Below are positions 25,856 to 32,934 of a DNA stretch of 34,360 bases, in pieces. The stretch spans positions 1 through 34,360 of the forward strand of contig CAMAFY010000032.1 of the NCBI GenBank assembly GCA_945833885.1, written 5' to 3'. This DNA comes from an uncultured Bacteroidales bacterium. GTDB taxonomy: Bacteria > Bacteroidota > Bacteroidia > Bacteroidales > Bacteroidaceae. Position 1 is the stretch's first letter. The number at the start of each line of letters is the position of its first letter. The notes beneath the pieces were generated by a model that was not told the DNA's origin, did not search any database, and saw only the letters and a program-made list of their open reading frames with translations. The position numbers were made by a program, and so were the translations under genes.

Positions 25856-26233
25856 ATGAACAAACCCGTATCCACTGCCGCCGCTCCTGCCGCCATCGGT
25901 CCGTACAGCCAGGCTGTCGTTGCCGGTAATATGCTGTTCGTCAGCGGACAACTTCCCATCAATCCCGCCACAGGAGAATTTGCCGAAGGCGGCATAAAGG
26001 AACTCACAACCCAGTCCCTCAAGAATCTTTTCGCCATTGTTGCCGAGGCCGGTTTCCAGCCTTCCGACATTGTGAAGACCACCGTCTTCCTTGCCGACAT
26101 GGCGGATTTTGCCGAGATGAACGAGGTCTATTCCCAGTTTTTCTCCGCTCCCTTCCCCGCACGTTCCGCCGTTGCCGTGAAGACCCTCCCGAAGGGTGCC
26201 CGTGTGGAGATTGAGTGCATTGCCGCCCGTTGA
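25856..26233 (+). CDS. ridA: RidA-family enamine/imine deaminase
   Basis: The 125-residue cytosolic protein hydrolyses reactive enamine/imine intermediates such as those from serine/threonine dehydratase, protecting PLP enzymes. The family signatures are present: AIGPYSQAVVAGNMLFVSGQ near the N-terminus, and the C-terminal ARSAVAVKTLPKGARVEIE. The latter contains the Arg (in PARSAV) that binds the substrate carboxylate and the Glu near the end. Length matches the trimeric YjgF/YER057c/UK114 family. It is a single gene with a near-perfect terminator immediately downstream. Confidence 0.93.
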   Translation: MNKPVSTAAAPAAIGPYSQAVVAGNMLFVSGQLPINPATGEFAEGGIKELTTQSLKNLFAIVAEAGFQPSDIVKTTVFLADMADFAEMNEVYSQFFSAPFPARSAVAVKTLPKGARVEIECIAAR

Positions 26234-26258
26234 CGGACATTCCTGTACAAAAGCGCGT

Positions 26259-26305
26259 AAGGCTTCCAGACGCTGCCGCATGATGGCGTCTGGAAGCCTT
26301 TGTGT
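26259..26305 (+). terminator. Rho-independent terminator after ridA
   Basis: AAGGCTTCCAGACGC (26259-26273) pairs perfectly with GCGTCTGGAAGCCTT (26286-26300), a 15-bp stem with a 12-nt loop, followed by TGTGTTTGTG. It lies 25 bp after the ridA stop. The minus-strand GH27 transcript also ends toward this hairpin. Confidence 0.88.
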
Positions 26306-26479
26306 TTGTGCTGTAAACGGCAATGCTGATTCGTCGGTTCAGCCTTTTGCCCGAAAAGGATTTACAATCTTTTTAGGTGACAGATGGGGACATTCCGTTT
26401 GCAGTCAGCGCATTTTTCGTATCAAAGTCTGTCTGTTCCCACCATCCATATCATAGCATAAGGGGGTAGGAGGAGGGCT

Positions 26480-28084
26480 TTACCGCGCGAGACGTTTGAG
26501 CCTGAAGCAGTCGATGTCAGGCGTCCAGCCGTAGGCATTCCCCATTGTGATGCGGTTGAAGCCGGGGTTGAGGCGGACACGCACGGTTGTCGATGCCAAC
26601 TTCTGTCCGTCGTTGCGTGGCGATTCGGGGACGATGTTGATGGGCGATTCTTGGTTGATGGCAACCTCAATCTTGCTGTACGGGCGCGGAACATAGTCGA
26701 TGGTCATCAGATAGTCCCCACCGTTCTCGCTGTAAACCTCGTCCCAGACGGCGTGGTTCTCGCGACGTCCGCCCAGATATTGCAAGACTGTCCCTCCCGA
26801 AGCCTCGGGGCATGGAGCGTAGAACACGTCCTTTTCCGTCTTTCCAAGGTCTTGGAAACAAGGCAGATACGCCCATTCCGCCTCATAGATTTCGGGTTCC
26901 GTCCGCCCTTCGCCCTCCACTCGCAGTATCTTCACGCTGTGAGGCTGAAGGCAGGCGCGGAGGATTCCGTCGCGGACGTCTGGCAAGTCGCGGCGCTGCA
27001 CCAAATCGCGCACCCTCAGTGTTCCCGACAGTTCAAGGTCTTTTGTGGCTATTTCCATGTCGCACGGGCTTTCCGAAGGGTTGTAGAACGCCACAGCACG
27101 TGTGTTTCCCCGCAACTTTCCGATGTCTTTCGCCAGGATGTAACCCTCGCCGACGCGCAGGATGACCTTCGCCTGACGGCCGAGAGGGTCCTGGTTGACG
27201 GCAATCAGTTCCTCGTTCGACAGCAGCCGGAGCGAGGCGTCGGGGATGTTTGTCAGGTCGCACCCGATAAGAAGGGGTGAGGACATCATGCACCAGATGC
27301 CGAAATGAACCTCCTCTTCCGACGGAGAAAGCCCACGTCCGATTTCAAGCATGTCCATGTCGTTGTAGTGCCCGTCGCGGCAATAGGCCGAAAGATACAG
27401 GTTCTTGCCGATGATATGTTTGACGGAATTCCAGTCGGGGGCGATGTCTCCGCTGATTCTCCACGATTGCGCAAGGTCCTTTGCCCAAGTTCCGGGAAAC
27501 GCCCAGCGGCAGATGTTGATGGAAACGTTGCCGCATCCGACGTCGTCGAAGGCGCGTCGGATTTCCGAATAGCGGCGTTCCTCGTCGAGATTCAACTCCT
27601 GTCCGGCCCCGCAATAGTCGATTTTGATGAAGTCGAACCCCCAGTCCTTGAAATAAAGTTCGGCATCCTCGTGCTCGTGTCCGTAAAGTCCGGCACCGAC
27701 ACCATTGACATCGTTGTCCCAAATGGAGCCGCAGGTGTTGCTTCCGGCGTCAGAATAGATGCCGGCCTTCAATCCTAAGGCGTGGATATGTTCGGCGATT
27801 CCTTTCAGCCCATCGGGAAAACGTTCGGGATGGGTGTGCATTTTGCCGTCGGCATCGCGGTGGCCGAAGAATCCGTCGTCGATGTTGATGTAGCGGTATC
27901 CCTTGTCTTTCAGCCCCAACTCCACCATGGCCCCGGCCTGTCTGCGGATAAGCCTGTCATTGATGTCCACACGATAGGTGTTCCAGGAACTCCATCCCAT
28001 GATGGGAGGCTCGAAGTTCCGTTGCTGTGCTGTGGCAATCATGGTGCCGGCGGGCAGGAGGAAGGCAAGAAGAAGTCGGTTCAT
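26480..28084 (-). CDS. Exported GH27 alpha-galactosidase with C-terminal carbohydrate-binding module
   Basis: The 534-residue enzyme removes terminal alpha-linked galactose. A signal peptide (MNRLLLAFLLPAGTMIATA) directs it to the periplasm or cell surface. The family 27 barrel starts PPIMGWSSWNTY. The nucleophile is Asp156 in FIKIDYC and the acid/base Asp213 in RISGDI. The YINIDDGFF and WCMMSSPLLIG motifs are also typical. After the beta-sandwich, residues about 400-534 (starting IYEAEWAYL) look like a CBM35/CBM6-type module, ending in IDCFRLKRL. It stands alone with its own promoter and no SusC/D partner. Specificity for galactose over N-acetylgalactosamine is assumed from family resemblance. 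Confidence 0.93.
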   Translation of the reverse strand: MNRLLLAFLLPAGTMIATAQQRNFEPPIMGWSSWNTYRVDINDRLIRRQAGAMVELGLKDKGYRYINIDDGFFGHRDADGKMHTHPERFPDGLKGIAEHIHALGLKAGIYSDAGSNTCGSIWDNDVNGVGAGLYGHEHEDAELYFKDWGFDFIKIDYCGAGQELNLDEERRYSEIRRAFDDVGCGNVSINICRWAFPGTWAKDLAQSWRISGDIAPDWNSVKHIIGKNLYLSAYCRDGHYNDMDMLEIGRGLSPSEEEVHFGIWCMMSSPLLIGCDLTNIPDASLRLLSNEELIAVNQDPLGRQAKVILRVGEGYILAKDIGKLRGNTRAVAFYNPSESPCDMEIATKDLELSGTLRVRDLVQRRDLPDVRDGILRACLQPHSVKILRVEGEGRTEPEIYEAEWAYLPCFQDLGKTEKDVFYAPCPEASGGTVLQYLGGRRENHAVWDEVYSENGGDYLMTIDYVPRPYSKIEVAINQESPINIVPESPRNDGQKLASTTVRVRLNPGFNRITMGNAYGWTPDIDCFRLKRLAR

Positions 28085-28223
28085 AGGGCGTTTCTGTTCG
28101 GAGTAAATACTGTGGATGCGTGGCGTTTCCGCGTCTTTCGTGCGTCTGTGTGTCCGTCCGGTTGTGTTTTTTCGTATGGATTTTCCGGGCGCTTGCAGGG
28201 AAGAAAGCGGTAGCCTTCAAGTG

Positions 28224-28254
28224 CAAAGATACGGTTTTGTGGCAGATGTGCAAA
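28224..28254 (-). promoter_or_regulatory. Promoter of the alpha-galactosidase gene
   Basis: On the minus strand TTTG (28254-28251) and TATCTTTG (28231-28224) are 19 bp apart. The leader to the start codon at 28084 would be about 130 nt. Confidence 0.7.
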
Positions 28255-28331
28255 GGATTTTCTTGCGCTTTCCCGTCTTTTCCCGAGCAACTTCCGCAAA
28301 GTCGGAGTCCTTCTCCGCAGGATGGTGTGGA

Positions 28332-28419
28332 AAACATCGGAACTTTCCCTTGCAAACATCGGAACAATCAGGCACGAAGTTCCGCATTTCCTGTTGAAAA
28401 GTTCCGCACTTTTTCAGCC
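28332..28419. repeat. 22-bp tandem array E (four units)
   Basis: Units begin at 28332, 28354, 28376 and 28398, all exactly 22 bp. The first two share AAACATCGGAAC; the last two share AAGTTCCGCA and a TTTC-type centre. A degenerate unit may precede 28332. The AAAGTTCCG core is shared with array B. It lies between two divergent promoters and is transcribed by neither. 28420-28640 holds no recognisable gene. Confidence 0.78.
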
Positions 28420-28641
28420 CGCCCTCCGGATGTGGAAATCCAGGTTGCCGCGCTTGACGGATGCAGTCGCGGACAGCCTGAAAAGTATGCCCGGAAAACG
28501 GACGGTAAAGTTGAGGCGAAAACGTCGTTCGCGCAATGCCCTTTCAGCGGGAATGCGGTAAAATCTTATGGGAAAGCCCCTGTGCCCGATGGCAGAAGAC
28601 GGGCGCGCCGGGAGTTTTTGGCGGTTTTCTGCGCATAATTT

Positions 28642-28672
28642 TTTGCCGTTTGGATAAAAAATCGTACTTTTG
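28642..28672 (+). promoter_or_regulatory. Promoter of the NlpC/P60 gene
   Basis: TTTG at 28642-28645 and TACTTTTG at 28665-28672 are 19 bp apart. This placement rules out an in-frame TTG at 28670 as start codon and supports the GTG at 28715. Confidence 0.77.
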
Positions 28673-28714
28673 CCAACAGTTTTTCTGAAAAATACGACAA
28701 AAACAGCGCTAAAA

Positions 28715-29362
28715 GTGAGATTTAAGAACTTTATTCTGGGCTCGATAATGGCCGTTGCCGCATGGATAGCGGCGGCGAACAGTATCGGTGTCCAGGCACG
28801 ATATGAGGACGATGTGACGGAGTATTCCGCACTGATCGCCGGCGATTCGCTGCCTATGCAGGCGAAGGTGGAGCGCACCCAACAGCAGTTGGCGGCCATC
28901 AGCCTTGTGAATGTGGCGAAAAATCAGGAAGGTGAAGCACCGGCTTCCTTGAAGAGCGCATCGGAAAGCCTCCTCGATAACCTCCTCGCCACCGCGCATA
29001 AGTACATCGGCGTCAGATACCGCAGCGGACATAGCGGGCCTGACGGTTTCGACTGTTCGGGATTTACCAGTTACATCTTCCGTCAGTACGATATCAAACT
29101 CACGCATTCCTCGCGTGCGCAGTACAATGAAGGAGAGCGGATTTCCGACATCGCCAGTCTGAAGAAGGGCGATTTGGTGTTCTTCGGAGGCAGCCGTTCG
29201 TCGAAGAATATCGGACATGTGGGAATCGTTACGGAGGTTGACCCTACAAACCGCAGTTTCAAATTCATACATGCCAGCACTTCGAGCGGCATAAAGGTCG
29301 ATTCCTCGCTTGACCCCTACTACACCCGTCGTTACGTTGGTGCGTGCCGCGTGGTGCAATAA
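28715..29362 (+). CDS. Exported NlpC/P60 cell-wall peptidase
   Basis: The 215-residue protein is a cysteine peptidase of the NlpC/P60 family, which cleaves peptide stems of peptidoglycan in the periplasm. From a GTG start the N-terminus MRFKNFILGSIMAVAAWIAA is a good signal peptide with cleavage near VQA-RYE. The catalytic domain follows after about 65 residues. Cys114 is in GFDCSGFTSY, His168 in IGHVGIVTEV, and the third polar residue is His186 in KFIHAST. There are no LysM or SH3 modules. The frame opens at a TTG at 28670, but that lies inside the -7 box. No clear terminator follows. Confidence 0.9.
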   Translation: MRFKNFILGSIMAVAAWIAAANSIGVQARYEDDVTEYSALIAGDSLPMQAKVERTQQQLAAISLVNVAKNQEGEAPASLKSASESLLDNLLATAHKYIGVRYRSGHSGPDGFDCSGFTSYIFRQYDIKLTHSSRAQYNEGERISDIASLKKGDLVFFGGSRSSKNIGHVGIVTEVDPTNRSFKFIHASTSSGIKVDSSLDPYYTRRYVGACRVVQ

Positions 29363-29945
29363 GCCGCGGCAGGCGTAGCCATTCACGGCCGAAACAACAA
29401 CAAATCAAGGTGGCAACCTGCGGAAGCCGCCTGAGTGACATCGATAATCAAGGGCTGTCGTTTTTCCACGGCTCCCATCTATAAAAATAAAGGCGCGTCG
29501 GAAGAAGTGACGATTTTCCGCACAAAGCGTGGAAAAGAGGCGTGCCGACAAATTGCAAAAAGAAAGGAGGGTAGTTTTTTCACTTGGGACAAGCGTCGAG
29601 CGTTTCCCCAAGCAGCAAACCTGAGAACAAAATTTTAAGGTAGGTTCCACAAATCCGATTTTATTGGATTTCGGGTCCATTCCGGGATAAAAACTTCTGT
29701 AAATAAGGGAACGTAGCGTGCTATGTGACTGAATGAGCAGGATTTATAACCGAAAAGCCATTCGCGAATGTGAAGATCGTCAGATTCCGTTCGCTGACTT
29801 TGCCGGGAACAAGACCGCAAAACCCAATGATGGATATTTGGAGAACCGCACCTTTGCCGCATCACATTCCCCCAAAAAGGTCGTATCGACCTGACACTTC
29901 AAGCATAAATATTGCGCGAAGACCGAAAAAATCCCCCTAAATTTA
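29363..29945. other. Long intergenic region without recognised gene
   Basis: Nearly 600 bp separate the NlpC/P60 gene and the rpsU promoter. Small stems occur, such as CTTGGG/CCCAAG (29583-29612), AAATCC/GGATTT (29651-29671) and GGTCG/CGACC near 29880. Short frames on both strands (for example minus 29635-29865) have no protein-like features that I trust. No 22-bp array is seen. A non-coding RNA cannot be excluded. Confidence 0.4.
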
Positions 29946-29975
29946 TTTGCAATTTCACAATATTACGTAATTTTG
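29946..29975 (+). promoter_or_regulatory. rpsU promoter
   Basis: TTTG at 29946-29949 and TAATTTTG at 29968-29975 are 18 bp apart, giving a leader of about 70 nt before rpsU. The -7 box overlaps the palindrome ATTACGTAAT. Confidence 0.66.
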
Positions 29976-30029
29976 CGCCTCGAATCTCTGTAAAACGGAT
30001 TCGCAAAAGACAAGATTATTACGTAATAA
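29962..30029. promoter_or_regulatory. Pair of ATTACGTAAT palindromes at the rpsU promoter
   Basis: The 10-bp palindrome ATTACGTAAT occurs at 29962-29971, overlapping the -7 element, and again at 30018-30027 within the leader, where it extends to the 14-bp palindrome TTATTACGTAATAA (30016-30029). The copies are 56 bp apart. This is a plausible operator pair; the binding protein is unknown. Confidence 0.5.
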
Positions 30030-30053
30030 CAATAAAAAAAGTCACACAACACT

Positions 30054-30245
30054 ATGATCGTAGTACCCATCAAAGAGGGCGAGAACATCGAACGCGCTCT
30101 CAAGAAGTTCAAGAGAAAGTTTGAAAAGACCGGCATTACCAAGGAACTCCGCCGCCGTCAGCAGTTCGACAAGCCCAGCGTTACCAAGCGTCTTGCTATG
30201 GAACACGCTATCTATGTTCAGCAACTTCGTCGCAACGAAGAATAA
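30054..30245 (+). CDS. rpsU: 30S ribosomal protein S21
   Basis: The 63-residue product is the small, basic bS21 protein of the 30S subunit, near the anti-Shine-Dalgarno end of 16S rRNA. The sequence MIVVPIKEGENIERALKKFK, the central ELRRRQQFDKPSVTK and the C-terminal RRNEE fit the Bacteroidetes form. In this phylum S21 takes part in keeping the anti-Shine-Dalgarno sequestered, consistent with the absence of Shine-Dalgarno sequences in the genes here. It has its own promoter with a palindrome pair and a strong terminator about 150 bp downstream. Confidence 0.96.
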   Translation: MIVVPIKEGENIERALKKFKRKFEKTGITKELRRRQQFDKPSVTKRLAMEHAIYVQQLRRNEE

Positions 30246-30393
30246 TCCTTGAAATGTTTTCTCCGTTTTCCCGTCATGGCAGACCGCGAACGGCCTACGC
30301 TTGTTTCGGCACAGCCTGCATGATTTGATGGAGACGGATCCCGGCCAGATTCGACGTTCTCGTCCCTAAATCCGGCGGGAAACAGAAAAATGG

Positions 30394-30441
30394 GCATCGC
30401 TTTCAGTAAAACACTTTTGCTGAATGCGATGCTTTTTCTTT
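30394..30441 (+). terminator. Rho-independent terminator between rpsU and the Xer gene
   Basis: GCATCGC (30394-30400) pairs with GCGATGC (30426-30432), with an inner TTCAG/CTGAA stem, followed by TTTTTCTTTT. It is inside the open frame upstream of the recombinase, which supports the later start at 30657. The rest of 30246-30656 shows no gene. Confidence 0.85.
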
Positions 30442-30656
30442 TATGGCGACTTCTGGAGAATCGGTCCGTAAAACGCAATTCCACGTATTCCGGAAAAGAA
30501 ATTGCGGCAGGGAGCGGTGAAGTCTTGCCTTATGATGATGCTGGAGAGCGATGTTTCCCGCTCCGGACTGTTGAGGACGGACCGGGCACAATCCGTCCCG
30601 TTCGAAAGGTTTGGCGGAAATTGCACACTTGTTTACGCACAACAACACACGAAAAA

Positions 30657-31619
30657 ATGGATACAAGAATGGAGGAGATGCAGACGTGGGTGGAGGATTT
30701 CCTCACATACCAGGCTGCCCAGCGCGGAGCATTGCCGCGGACAATCGACACCTATCGCGTGGTGTTGAAGTATGCCATGGAGTATTTTGTGGCATCCATC
30801 CCCGCAGAGCGCAGGTGTATGTGGGACGCGTTTGGGACCGACGACCTCCGTTCGTGGGTGGCGGAGCAGATGCAGCGCGGCTGTGCGCCGGCGTATGTGC
30901 GGAGAAATGTCGCCACGTTGCGCTCGTTCTATCGTTTCCTGCTCCGTGAGAAACGGGTGAAAACCGACCCCGCACGACTCCTGAAAGCCCCCAAACAGCC
31001 CAGACGTCTGCCGACATTCGTCAAGGAATCCGAACTGGACCGCCTTTTCGAATACTATCCTTTCGGCGACGGATATGAGGGGATCCGCGACCGTACCATG
31101 CTGCTCATGCTCTACCATACCGGTATGCGCTCGGCGGAACTGCTGGGATTGCAGTTCGCCGACCTGAACATGGCGGAAAACAGTTTGAAGGTTACGGGAA
31201 AGGGCGACAAGCAACGTGTCATACCCTTTGGGAAGGAGTTGGCGGACACATTATATATATATATAAAGGAGTGGCGCGAATTTATGGGCGTTTCGGAAGG
31301 GGAGGGGGCGACATTGCCGCTCTTCGTGAATTCGCGGCGCCGCAGATTCTCCTATAACGAACTGCTGAAACTTGTACACGAAGCCCTTGGAGCCGTGACG
31401 ACCCAGAAGAAAAAGAGTCCGCATGTGCTGCGCCATAGTTTCGCGACCGCCATGTTGGCGAACGGCGCCCAACTTGAAGTCATCCAGCAACTCCTGGGAC
31501 ATGCCAGTGTCGCTACGACGGCCATCTACACCCACACCACATTGGCGGAACTGAAAGACCAGTATCGTATGGCACATCCGAGGAACGATTCTGACGGCAG
31601 CGACGATAAGGGGGAATGA
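30657..31619 (+). CDS. xerC: Tyrosine recombinase, XerC/XerD-type
   Basis: The 320-residue site-specific recombinase is probably one partner of chromosome-dimer resolution at dif. An N-terminal SAM-like core-binding domain (residues 8-100) precedes the catalytic domain. The full active site is present: Arg158 in TGMRSAELLGL, Lys182/185 in TGKGDKQRVIP, His256 and Arg259 in SPHVLRHSFAT, His282 in LLGHAS, nucleophile Tyr291 in TAIYTHT. The length and the location in the conserved rpsU-hpf-tuf cluster argue for a housekeeping Xer protein, not an element integrase; XerC versus XerD cannot be settled from sequence alone. The start ATG at 30657 (MDTRMEEM) comes after the terminator; 30669 is an alternative. 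A (TA)7 run lies inside the gene at 31252-31265. Confidence 0.88.
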   Translation: MDTRMEEMQTWVEDFLTYQAAQRGALPRTIDTYRVVLKYAMEYFVASIPAERRCMWDAFGTDDLRSWVAEQMQRGCAPAYVRRNVATLRSFYRFLLREKRVKTDPARLLKAPKQPRRLPTFVKESELDRLFEYYPFGDGYEGIRDRTMLLMLYHTGMRSAELLGLQFADLNMAENSLKVTGKGDKQRVIPFGKELADTLYIYIKEWREFMGVSEGEGATLPLFVNSRRRRFSYNELLKLVHEALGAVTTQKKKSPHVLRHSFATAMLANGAQLEVIQQLLGHASVATTAIYTHTTLAELKDQYRMAHPRNDSDGSDDKGE

Positions 31620-31665
31620 CATCCTCCGCCCTTTTTCCGCCGGAAACGCAGTGTCCCGGAGTTGA

Positions 31666-31797
31666 AAGACGGACCTTCACGCCGCGTTTCCCAATTCATC
31701 GCCAAGAATTTCTCAATTCGTCGTTGCGTCTTTTTCAGATCACCAATGAACGTTTCCCGGTTTATCGCTGCCCGTTTTTCAATATTTTTACGTTTGG
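31666..31797. repeat. 22-bp tandem array F (five units and one partial)
   Basis: Units begin at 31688, 31710, 31732, 31754 and 31776, all exactly 22 bp, with a weaker one at 31666. Each starts TTYYC (TTCCC, TTCTC, TTTTC, TTCCC, TTTTC) and most end in a CGT-like triplet. The TTCCCGG start of the fourth unit resembles array A. It lies between the recombinase stop and the hpf promoter. Confidence 0.78.
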
Positions 31798-31921
31798 ATT
31801 TAAGGTCGTCGGGATGCAGCGCGCAAGTTTTTGTATGGTGGCGTGAAAGCCTTTTTGCAGACTGTCTGCGGGGATAATTTCCAGGCTTTTGATTTTTGCT
31901 TGCAGAAAAACGGTTTTTTTC

Positions 31922-31952
31922 TTGCCGGCTACCGCAGAAAACCTTATATTTG
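31922..31952 (+). promoter_or_regulatory. hpf promoter
   Basis: TTG at 31922-31924 and TATATTTG at 31945-31952 are 20 bp apart. The leader would be about 60 nt and is AT-rich up to the ATG. Confidence 0.7.
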
Positions 31953-32017
31953 TGGCGTAAAACCAGACGATGTTCCGCCTGGATGTTATCCTTTTATATT
32001 AATTTAAATATAGAACT

Positions 32018-32296
32018 ATGGAATTCAATCTTCAGACTCTTCGCTTCAATGCCACAGAGAAGCTTGTCGAGTATGTGAACAAGAAAGTAGCCAAGCTCGA
32101 GAAAAATCCCGATATCCAGACCGTTGATCTGACCCTTAAAGTGGTAAAGCCTGAGACCGCCAACAACAAAGAGGCCCATCTCCATGTTGTAATGCCCGGA
32201 CAGACCTTCCATGTTGAGAAGGTTGCGGACACTTTTGAGGAGGCTGTCGATAATTGTGTTGACGTTGTACGCCGTTCTCTCGAGAAAACAAAGTAG
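32018..32296 (+). CDS. hpf: Ribosome hibernation promoting factor, short form
   Basis: The 92-residue protein of the HPF/RaiA (sigma-54 modulation) family binds the 30S decoding centre in slow growth and inactivates ribosomes. The N-terminal strand (LQTLRFNATEKLVEYVNKKV) and the core VDLTLKVVKPETANNKEAHL fold as the S30AE domain; the final helix is EEAVDNCVDVVRRSLEK. No long-form C-terminal dimerisation domain is present. It sits between the Xer gene and the tRNA-tuf cluster and has its own promoter. Confidence 0.9.
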   Translation: MEFNLQTLRFNATEKLVEYVNKKVAKLEKNPDIQTVDLTLKVVKPETANNKEAHLHVVMPGQTFHVEKVADTFEEAVDNCVDVVRRSLEKTK

Positions 32297-32385
32297 TGTA
32301 AAGGCGGCTTTCGTGAACAATCGCCGCGAAAACGCATTGATAAACCGCATTCAAACCGTAAATGTCCGGTAAAATTCTCCTTTCG

Positions 32386-32449
32386 CGCCCACTTTTGCAA
32401 ACTGAATAGTGTAAAAGTGGGCGTTAAATCTCAAAAAAACGCCTTTTTT
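32386..32449 (+). terminator. Two mutually exclusive hairpins after hpf
   Basis: Hairpin 1 pairs CGCCCACTTTT (32386-32396) with AAAAGTGGGCG (32413-32423). Hairpin 2 pairs GGCGTT (32420-32425) with AACGCC (32438-32443), followed by six T residues, a terminator. The two share 32420-32423, so only one can form fully. It may be a simple tandem terminator or an attenuator-like switch. Confidence 0.7.
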
Positions 32450-32469
32450 CAAAAAAAACATTGGGATTG

Positions 32470-32501
32470 TTTGGAGCGTATCGGATTTTGCCGTACCTTT
32501 G
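32470..32501 (+). promoter_or_regulatory. Promoter of the tRNA-tuf operon
   Basis: TTTG at 32470-32473 and TACCTTTG at 32494-32501 are 20 bp apart, giving a transcript starting about 60 bp before tRNA-Tyr. Confidence 0.76.
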
Positions 32502-32566
32502 CACTCGAATTCGAAACAAGGTTGTTGTGCAACACATGTTCAACGCTTTGTTTATCGAAATTCAAA

Positions 32567-32652
32567 GGGCAAATACCAGAGTGGCCAAATGGGGCAGACT
32601 GTAAATCTGCTGGCGTACGCCTTCGGTGGTTCGAATCCATCTTTGCCCACCA
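32567..32652 (+). tRNA. tRNA-Tyr (GTA anticodon)
   Basis: The acceptor stem GGGCAAA/TTTGCCC closes an 86-nt class II tRNA with a long variable arm; the anticodon GTA is at 32601-32603. The T-loop GGTTCGAATCC is present and the CCA end is encoded. Confidence 0.97.
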
Positions 32653-32669
32653 CTCCTTCGCGGAGAAAC

Positions 32670-32742
32670 GCGGAAGTAGCTCAGTCGATAGAGCACTAGC
32701 CTTCCAAGCTGGGGGTCGCGGGTTTGAGCCCCGTCTTCCGCT
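32670..32742 (+). tRNA. tRNA-Gly (TCC anticodon)
   Basis: The acceptor stem is GCGGAAG/CTTCCGC, and the anticodon TCC at 32703-32705 sits in loop CTTCCAA. The T-arm contains GGTTTGAGCC. CCA is not encoded. It lies 17 bp after tRNA-Tyr. Confidence 0.96.
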
Positions 32743-32766
32743 CAAATCATAAATAAACGTAAAGTT

Positions 32767-32838
<72 letters not shown>

Positions 32839-32853
32839 CAACTTTCACAAACG

Positions 32854-32891
32854 ATTAGGGGAAGGTATTCACAGCTTTACCCTAATTTTTT
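32854..32891 (+). terminator. Terminator-like hairpin between tRNA-Thr and tuf
   Basis: ATTAGGG (32854-32860) pairs with CCCTAAT (32880-32886), with further pairing possible inside, followed by a T-run to 32891. It lies 44 bp before the tuf ATG, with no convincing promoter in between, so it may act as a partial terminator or attenuator that sets the tuf/tRNA ratio. Confidence 0.55.
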
Positions 32892-32934
32892 GCTACCTAT
32901 AGCAAATATTAACTAAAAATATATATCTGTCACA

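Noticed and set aside
28670-28714. TTG at 28670 as start of the NlpC/P60 gene
   Set aside because: It overlaps the -7 promoter box and would precede the transcription start; the GTG at 28715 gives a proper signal peptide.
29635-29865. 76-residue minus-strand frame in the rpsU upstream gap
   Set aside because: No promoter, no recognisable motif and unremarkable composition; insufficient evidence to call a gene.
30657-31619. Tyrosine recombinase as integrase of a mobile element
   Set aside because: It sits in the conserved rpsU-hpf-tRNA-tuf context, has Xer length, and no att-like duplication of a tRNA end or element cargo is seen.
3837-31797. The tandem arrays as CRISPR arrays
   Set aside because: Units abut directly with no unique spacers, the period is only 22 bp, each locus has a different consensus, and no cas gene is present.
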